A DNA stretch of 64,000 nucleotides, from NCBI GenBank assembly GCA_000827265.1, contig KN834756.1, positions 964,385-1,028,384 on the forward strand. The letters are read 5' to 3'. The DNA comes from Collybiopsis luxurians FD-317 M1. Lineage: Eukaryota > Basidiomycota > Agaricomycetes > Agaricales > Omphalotaceae. Of the stretch, positions 57,986-64,000 are shown one piece after another. Below the pieces are notes generated by a model. That model worked only from the letters and a program-made list of their open reading frames with translations. It was not told where the DNA came from and searched no databases. Numbering within the stretch: position 1 is the first letter of the stretch; each line of letters starts with the position of its first letter. Made by a program: the position numbers and the translations under genes.

Positions 57986-59467
57986 ACAGATAAAAGGACC
58001 TAGGGTAGTTCAGGGAAGACAATGCAGAACAACAGGATATTGAAAGCTGAACTTCCAAGACTTCTGGTGAGTAGACTTGAACTTGAGTTTTTCCTAATCA
58101 GTTAAAGGCTTTCTAAAAGAGAAAAAGACAGAATAGTGGTGTGTCTCCCACAAGGCTTATGCTTGGGGAAGACACTGACTAGTAAGATGGATAAAGTAAG
58201 ATGAAAAGAATGCAAAGTCAGAAGCGCCCAGTGTGAACTTTATAAGTGCCTTCGGCACTCATTGGCACTTATCAACTTATCATACAGTTCCTTTCTAGGC
58301 AATTTTTGGGTATGTGGACCAGACTATAATTGTTACAAAGACTAAACCTTCCTAACAGTACAGTAAAGATAAGTAATATGACTCTCCAAATCATATCCTA
58401 AGTCCATATTCATCAAATGTAAATCCATAATCAATTGGCACTGTACTGCAATATTGCAGGAGAGATGGCCGTGTACATTATCTTCCCACTCAGGGGGTGT
58501 TTCAGGTCCAACTTGTGATTTTGGATAACCTCAAGAAGACTGTTGTGAAGCTTGCGCAATGTATGGTTGGGAACACCAAAAGGAGGTATCCAGGGAAGAA
58601 AGGTGGAGTGTTTTCCAGGAAACACTAAATACAGCTTGTTGTTCTGGCACTTGAGGTCTTCTTTCAACATCCAACAGAGGCAGCAACACTTGTTGTCAGT
58701 GCAGACAGGGAGTTCAATGGTCTGTGTAATAAAAGTCAGAGAATCAGTACCTGAGTTGAATGAGACAAGATGATGTTACTTGCAGTTACAAATATTTCAT
58801 TGGCAGGTTCATGGTAAGTGTATCCAATTAAAGCCACTTCTGCATGGATAGTGGCACAGCATGCCATTTCCCAAAGCTGAGTGATTATTTTGGGGTCCAG
58901 AGGGTGAGGCAAAATCTCATTGAGAACAGCAATAACTTCCTGATCACTGCATTCAGAAAGTCTGACAACATCAGAGTGATATTGATCAATATGAAGAGTC
59001 CTGTTGTTGAAATATCTTGAGAAGTGATTCCATAAAGAAATGCTCAACATATAATAGCTCATAACCTTACAGAGCAGTCTCAAAGCACACACTGCAGATG
59101 TTTCATGAGTTTCTTGGATGAACACTAGAAAGAGGGGAAGAAATGAATAGTTGACAAAATGAGGATAAAACTTACACTCGGAATAATCAAGCAATTGTTG
59201 GTCCACTAGCCTTGAACCACTGGCACTCCAATTTGGGGCTGCCCAATGTGAGAAAACAGACCAACTGGGAATACATGAAATGCATCTGGTCCACCAGATC
59301 CAGTAAAGCTAATGCAAAAAACCCTGATATGTGTTGTAGACTGTTTTGCAAAGGCTAGCAATAGGCCTTTGGTCATGTGCCATGACTCATCTGACACTCA
59401 CAGTGATGAGCCAGCATGTTGTTTTGCAAAACACAGATAAAGCAATGTTGAGGGCACCTCTTGTTAA

Positions 59468-59487
59468 GGTTAGCACTTGTGCTAACC
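59468..59487. repeat. Perfect short palindrome
   Basis: GGTTAGCACTTGTGCTAACC: 9-bp arms around TT, inside element beta. Confidence 0.8.
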
Positions 59488-59535
59488 CTAGCACTAAAGA
59501 GGTGTCCGAAACATTGCCAAACCTTAGGAAGAACT

Positions 59536-59602
59536 TAGGTTAGGGTTTAGGGTTGGTTAGAGGTTAGGGCTGGTTAGGGGTTGGGTTAGGGTCTAGGGGT
59601 TC
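59536..59602 (+). repeat. Degenerate telomere-like TTAGGG tract
   Basis: AGGTTAGGGTTTAGGGTTGG, then GGTTAGAGGTTAGGG, CTGGTTAGGGGTTGGG and TTAGGGTCTAGGGG: at least five TTAGGG or near-TTAGGG units. TTAGGG is the usual basidiomycete telomere repeat. It lies inside transposable element beta, so it is interstitial, not a chromosome end. Confidence 0.7.
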
Positions 59603-60501
59603 AAGTATATAGTCCATTAAATTATAAGGGGGGGGGGTCTCAGTTTTTTCCCATGGTGCCTCATTCTTGAGATATAAGCATTTTAATTTTTTCCAAATTG
59701 AGTAATCAGGTCATTTTGCAAAACAGATTCTGAGCAATCTGAGCATGTGACTTTTCAGATATAGTGTAGTGGATGAGTCACAGCCCATGAACAAAGGCCT
59801 ATCACCAGCTTTTGCAAAACAGTCTATGATACATATTGGGGTTTTTTGCATTGGCTTTACCAGATCAGCTGCCTGGTCATCCTTTTGGTATAACTGGTTT
59901 GCTTCTCTTCATGAGACATAAACAGAAGATACTATAGAAGGAGCTGGAATCAAAATGTACCAGCAGCCACAAGCTCTCAGTAAAACTGTGGGATAGGGAG
60001 GGAGAAGAGATGCTTGAGAACTCATTGTAGCATGTGCAGAGTGGCAATCAGCAGGGTGATACTTTGAGTGCTGATTTGCCCAGGCAAGGTTGATATTACC
60101 CTCCGTACCTAAACATTGGCATCAGTTTGGGAAGGTACAGTCTCGAGCAATTCCTTTTTGAGTTGTGACCAGATATGTTTGAACAATGTAATCCAGTTGT
60201 TAATATTAGATTTGTCAAGTGAGTACTTGTATTCCCCCCAATCCTGAACTACTGTGCTGTCTGCTTCCACAAACTTGTTCACTAGTCTATATTCAAGCTC
60301 CTCCAACTTAATCCTGAAGGAACATGACCAAAGAACTTTGAGTTTCAAAATTGATTTGAGGCAATTTTTGATAATAGTAAATGGCAACATCCCCCATTGC
60401 TCACAGAACATTTTGACCTGCAAGCCAAGATTCCAAAAAGCTCAATGATGGATAAAAAAAACAAACTTGCTGAGATATTCAGCTCAATTTTCCGATTGCA
60501 T

Positions 60502-61080
60502 TGTTAGACCCCAAATCACTACCACTCCTTCTACCCTTTCTTGCATTCCATCTCTCTGTCCTTTCCTCATCAATACACACCCTCTAAATTGTCAACACTG
60601 TGACATGGTGCATCTTCCCATGGGGTTATGTGTTCCTTACCATTAATCAATATAGTTACAAAACACCCATCAATCTATATAAGCCCAGAAGCGAACCCAA
60701 GGGAGGCATGTTGGAATTACTGTAACTTTGTCTACTTCCCCCACTGTCTTCTCTTCTGTTTTGTTACTCTGTAATCTCATTTTGTACATCCTCAATACAT
60801 TTACTTTGTTCTGTTTAGTGTCATTCAGACCTCTCGCAAGCTTTGACTTGATACTTCTGAACTCTCGCAGCTCCAAATTTGTACCAACAACTTCATCGCT
60901 GCCCTCTCCCCTTAATTTGCCAATACCTACCACCTATCAGGGGTTATTTGCCTTTATTCAGTCACTTTCACATCTAGTCTACACATTTCTCACTTCTGAA
61001 TGTGGTTGTCAAGTAATTTGTGGCTTCCTTTCATATGCAGGCCCTTTGTAAAACCCTGCTACTAAGCTACTACAGCAAAA
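60502..61080 (+). repeat. Probable 5' LTR of Gypsy copy C
   Basis: Begins TGTTAGACCCC and contains TATATAA at 60,676-60,682, 174 bp from its start, matching the spacing in the copy B LTR. The 3' boundary is not clear; it probably lies near CTACTACA at about 61,070-61,080, since an ATG follows at 61,150. Its partner LTR would be beyond the window. Confidence 0.5.
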
Positions 61081-61149
61081 CTTGATGTAATCATCAATAC
61101 TACCTACACTATCTGACTCTTCTCCAAATCTAGTTCTGGTCCTAGCATC

Positions 61150-61620
61150 ATGCTCATATCTAATTGTCAAAGACTGGATGAATACACAGGCCTATCTCTT
61201 GATGGTCAAATAGAGATTAAAACTATAGATGTTGATCTAGAAGCTATCACTCTTCTGGACTGAGCCATGTTTGATAGATCAGAAAATGCTGGAGTTGCTG
61301 GAAACTCTCAGTGGGGATTGGATGTTGGAATGTTAGAAGATAACTGGAATCCCTATGATCTTTCAGCACCAGAAATGGAAAGGAATGAGAGGGCAGTGAC
61401 TCAGAATGTGAGGTAAGTAATTGTTGATTGTTGATTGTTGATTGTTGATTTTTGTTCTCAGTTCATTAATTAAAACAATGTAGCCAGGTCCTGAATATAA
61501 CTGGAAAGAAGAGAAAGAATGGCTTGAAACTCAGACTTAAGAATCTTCTGAGAAACCTCAAAAACCTCACCTAAAACCAAAGGCAAAAACTCATCCAAAC
61601 ACTGTATAAATATTATATAC
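61150..61620 (+). pseudogene. Short gag-like remnant of Gypsy copy C
   Basis: ATG at 61,150 opens a frame MLISNCQRLDEYTG..., one TGA at 61,261, then 'DNWNPYDLSAPEMERNERAV'. The 'WNPYDL' part resembles 'RDPFDLENP' of the copy B Gag. A GTAAGT at 61,412 is followed by a (TTGATTG)n microsatellite and a TGTAG acceptor before 'PEYNWKEEKEWLETQ'. This could be an intron or chance. The rest of gag and protease are missing. Confidence 0.4.
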
Positions 61621-61964
61621 ATAATCATTGTCTTGTTCTGATTCTTCTAATATGTTGAGGTAGATGATAGACACGAGACCTGCCTGAACACTACTTATTC
61701 TGTTTGCAGTATACATCTGCAATTGCAGTTTGATACTTTTATTTTTCCTTGTACTTTCTAACCTGGGTTCGTAGGTGCTCAGGTGAAAGTTTTCCATTAC
61801 CTATGGATATCATTTATATGTATTACTCCTAAATTAGTTCCTCAGTTGTTCAAACTCTCTTGTGTGCTTTGAGGGTGAGTTGACATGGTTGTACTTGATT
61901 CATTATATACTGATGTATTTACTTAGACTACATACTTTTCCAGTACATATCAATATACAGGTTG

Positions 61965-64000
61965 TTCACACTGTCCGTATGATTTAAAAATCAAGACAGA
62001 AGGGGACTCAGCCCCTCCTTTTGGGAAACTCTATAACATGTCAGAAATGGAACTAAAAGCCCTAAAGGATTATATCAATGATATGCTAGGGAAAGGGTTT
62101 ATTAGAGCCTCCAACTTGCCTGCTGGGGCTCCAGTTCTATTTGTAAAAAAGAAGGATGGAAGCCTAAGGTTTTGTGTTGACTATTGGGCTTGAATCAAAT
62201 CACAAGGAAGAATAGGTATCCCTTACCCCTCATAGAACCACTCGTTGACCACCTACAAAGGGCAAAATACTTTACAAAACTCAATTTGAGAGCAGGATAT
62301 AATAATGTCCAAATAGCGGAAGGCCACAAATGGAAAACAGTGATTCGTACATGATATGGATCCTACAAAATGTTGGTCATGCCCTTCAGATTAACAAATG
62401 CCCCCTTGGCTTTCCAATTTTTGATGAATGACATTTTCCATGATTTACTTGATGTATGCATGGTTAATTACTTGGATGACATTCTCATTTATTTGGATGA
62501 CAAAAAAACCCATGAGGAACAAGTCCGAAAGGTATTACAAAGGCTACGAGACAACCACCTACATGTGAAACCAGAAAAATGCAGTTTTGATACTGACACA
62601 GTTGAATATCTGGTGGTAATAATAAATCCCAAAGGAGTGTCGATGGATCAATCCAAAGTCAAAGCCATAACATCTTGGCCAGTTCCATGGAATATAAAAG
62701 AACTGCAATCATTCTTGGGTTTTGCAAATTTCTATTGCAGATTTATGGACAATTATAGTGGCATAATGAAAGCCCTAACATCACTACTGCAAAAGGATGC
62801 TATTTGGTATTGGGACAAGTTGTGTCAAAAGTTTTTTGACTTATTAAAAAATGCCTTTACACATGCCCCGGTGCTACATCATTTTGATCCAGAACTTCCT
62901 ATTATTCTGGAATGCAACACATCAGATTGGGCAATAGCAGGAATATTGTCTCAGCTGGATCCAAAAACTGGAGAAATACATCCAATTGCTTTTCATACTT
63001 GATCCATGATACCAGCTGAAATAAATTACAATATTTACAACAAGGAATTACTGGCTATTGTGGAATGTTTGAAAGTTTGGAGAGCCTATTGTGACAGGTC
63101 GAGATTCCAAATCCAAGTTTATTCTGATCACAATAACCTTCAGTGGTTTACGACTACCAAACAGCTGTCGGCAAGACAGGCGAGGTGGTCAGAGGCATTG
63201 TCAGGATTCGACTTCCAAATCAACTATAGACCAGGAACTTTGGGAGCAAAACCAGATGCTTTGACGAGACGAGCAGATGTATACCCAAAGAAAGGAATTG
63301 ATAGGGACTCTGCAGGAGCAGGAAGAGAGCAAATATTGATTCCTCCAGAATGACTCAATGCAGCATTGCTGTTGAATGAGGATTTGTTATTAGAATGGAT
63401 TCGAAAGGCAGAACAAGATGAGTTCATGCGAGACACAATAAAGCAGATTCAAGAAGGAAAGATTAAAAATGTGGTATTCAAAAATGGGTTGCTTAAACAA
63501 CAAGGTCATATATATGTCCCTAACAACACAGAACTTTGACAAGACATACTATCTGCCTATCACGATCATGCACTCAGAGGACATCCAGGCAAGAAGAAAA
63601 CAAAAAAGATACTCAATCAGTTGTTCTTTTGGAAAAGAAGCAGCAAGGACATACATCACTATGTACAAAGCTGCCATACTTGTATAAGATCCAAGGCTAG
63701 AAGAACTCTGATATGGGAATTTGAAACCTCTACCCATTGGGCAAAGACCCTGGAGCTCAATCTCAATGGACCATATAGTGCAACTCCTGAAAGCAGGAAA
63801 GAAACAATTTGATGCAATCCTAGTAGTAGATCAGCTCATGAAACAAGCCATCTATATTCCCTGTCACACAACAGACACTGCGAAGGAGTTTACAAGACTA
63901 TTCCTTGAAAATGTATTCTCAAAACATGGGCTACCAGTGGATATTGTTTTGGATTGGGGAAGCTTGTTTGCAGCTGCCCTGGCTCCCATGATATCCTTAG
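61965..64000 (+). pseudogene. Pol of Gypsy copy C (RT, RNase H, integrase), cut by window edge
   Basis: Homology starts at about 61,970 with '[20 protein letters not shown]'. RT: a 1-base loss near 62,188 in '[19 protein letters not shown]', then 'RLTNAPLAFQFLMND', YLDD (about 62,470), and 'GFANFYCRFMDNYS'. RNase H: '[15 protein letters not shown]' and 'SDHNNLQWF' (63,030-63,150). Integrase: H..H..C..C finger (63,567-63,690), first core Asp region 'LELNLNGPY' (63,750), a frame break near 63,795, then 'FDAILVVDQLMKQAIY' and 'VLDWGSLF' (63,945). Stops at 62,352, 63,000, 63,351 and 63,537 are all TGA. Confidence 0.88.

Larger units (their letters stand above)
59301..59861. mobile_element. Non-autonomous inverted-repeat element (family beta), 561 bp, with telomere-like core
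   Basis: About 95 bp at each end are inverted copies of each other: left CAGTAAAGCTAATGCAAAAA..., right (complement) GGTAAAGCCAATGCAAAAA.... They share AATGCAAAAAACC, TAGACTGTTTTGCAAA, ATAGGCCTTTG and GACTCATC, with most mismatches being transitions. AGATC flanks both ends (59,296-59,300 and 59,862-59,866), a probable 5-bp target duplication. Inside are a perfect GGTTAGCAC/GTGCTAACC palindrome and TTAGGG-like repeats. No coding sequence. It sits within the deaminase-family gene copy 3. Confidence 0.8.
58431..60423 (-). pseudogene. OTT_1508-like deaminase-family gene (copy 3), split by an insertion
   Basis: Minus-strand pieces: 60,423-60,109 ('VKMFCEQWGMLPFTIIKNCL', aligns with 'YGNILPFNIIELFLNNL' of copy 2), then after the inserted element at 59,301-59,861 the part 59,206-58,751 with 'CCATIHAEVALIGY' (H-A-E), and 58,721-58,431 with 'VCTDNKCCCLCWMLKED' and 'GKHSTFLPWIPP'. 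The HAE and C-x2-C zinc ligands are all present. The intron between them (58,722-58,750, GTACTG...ACACAG) is only 29 nt, against 45 nt at the same place in copy 2, so it has probably lost DNA and may no longer splice. The N-terminus is missing beyond 60.45 kb, where Gypsy copy C begins. Confidence 0.6.

Noticed and set aside
59536..59602. A chromosome end or telomere
   Set aside because: The TTAGGG-like units are few, degenerate, and enclosed by the inverted termini of element beta with coding DNA on both sides.

Overview
This is a transposon-dense, AT-rich, CpG-poor stretch of a fungal nuclear genome, almost certainly an Agaricomycete (mushroom-forming basidiomycete). The evidence is the mix of a chromodomain Ty3/Gypsy element, a Tnp2-type CACTA transposase, a Plavaka transposase, an NLR-type NACHT gene, OTT_1508-like deaminase-family genes, and 45-70 nt GT..AG introns. 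I cannot name the species. I see no intact host gene; nearly every coding stretch carries in-frame stops or frameshifts, so most calls are pseudogenes or degraded mobile elements.

Layout. 0-0.5 kb: N-terminal part of a deaminase-family gene (minus strand) running off the left edge. 3-6 kb: a long hairpin, then a degraded multicopy gene of unknown function. 7-8.8 kb: remnants of a BRCT-domain gene. 9.3-11.2 kb: a TET/JBP-like dioxygenase relic split by a 1,049-bp inverted-repeat element. 11.4-12.9 kb: a Crinkler/RHS-like P-loop gene. 15.1-16.4 kb: an importin-4/Kap123 pseudogene that still has introns. 17.3-19.7 kb: a repeated terminal-looking motif and a second deaminase-family gene. 20.2-25.0 kb: Gypsy copy A. 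28.3-36.2 kb: an NLR gene split by a nearly complete chromodomain Gypsy element (29,253-35,584), next to a sequencing gap flanked by a false-looking duplication. 36.2-42.5 kb: a Tnp2 CACTA transposase with a companion gene. 43.4-45.5 kb: a second unknown multicopy gene. 46.7-53.5 kb: Gypsy copy B with its 5' LTR. 54.6-57.9 kb: Plavaka transposase. 58.4-60.4 kb: a third deaminase-family gene, split by a 561-bp element holding telomere-like repeats. 60.5-64 kb: Gypsy copy C, running off the right edge.

The main theme is mutation. Twelve of the 13 in-frame stops in the complete Gypsy element are TGA at positions where CGA is the natural ancestor. Pairs of repeats (the two LTRs; copies A and B) show TG in one copy where the other has CA, which points to ancestral CpG sites in both. 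The same window holds a relic related to enzymes that oxidise 5-methylcytosine and three copies of a deaminase-fold family. That co-occurrence is suggestive but does not show that they act together.
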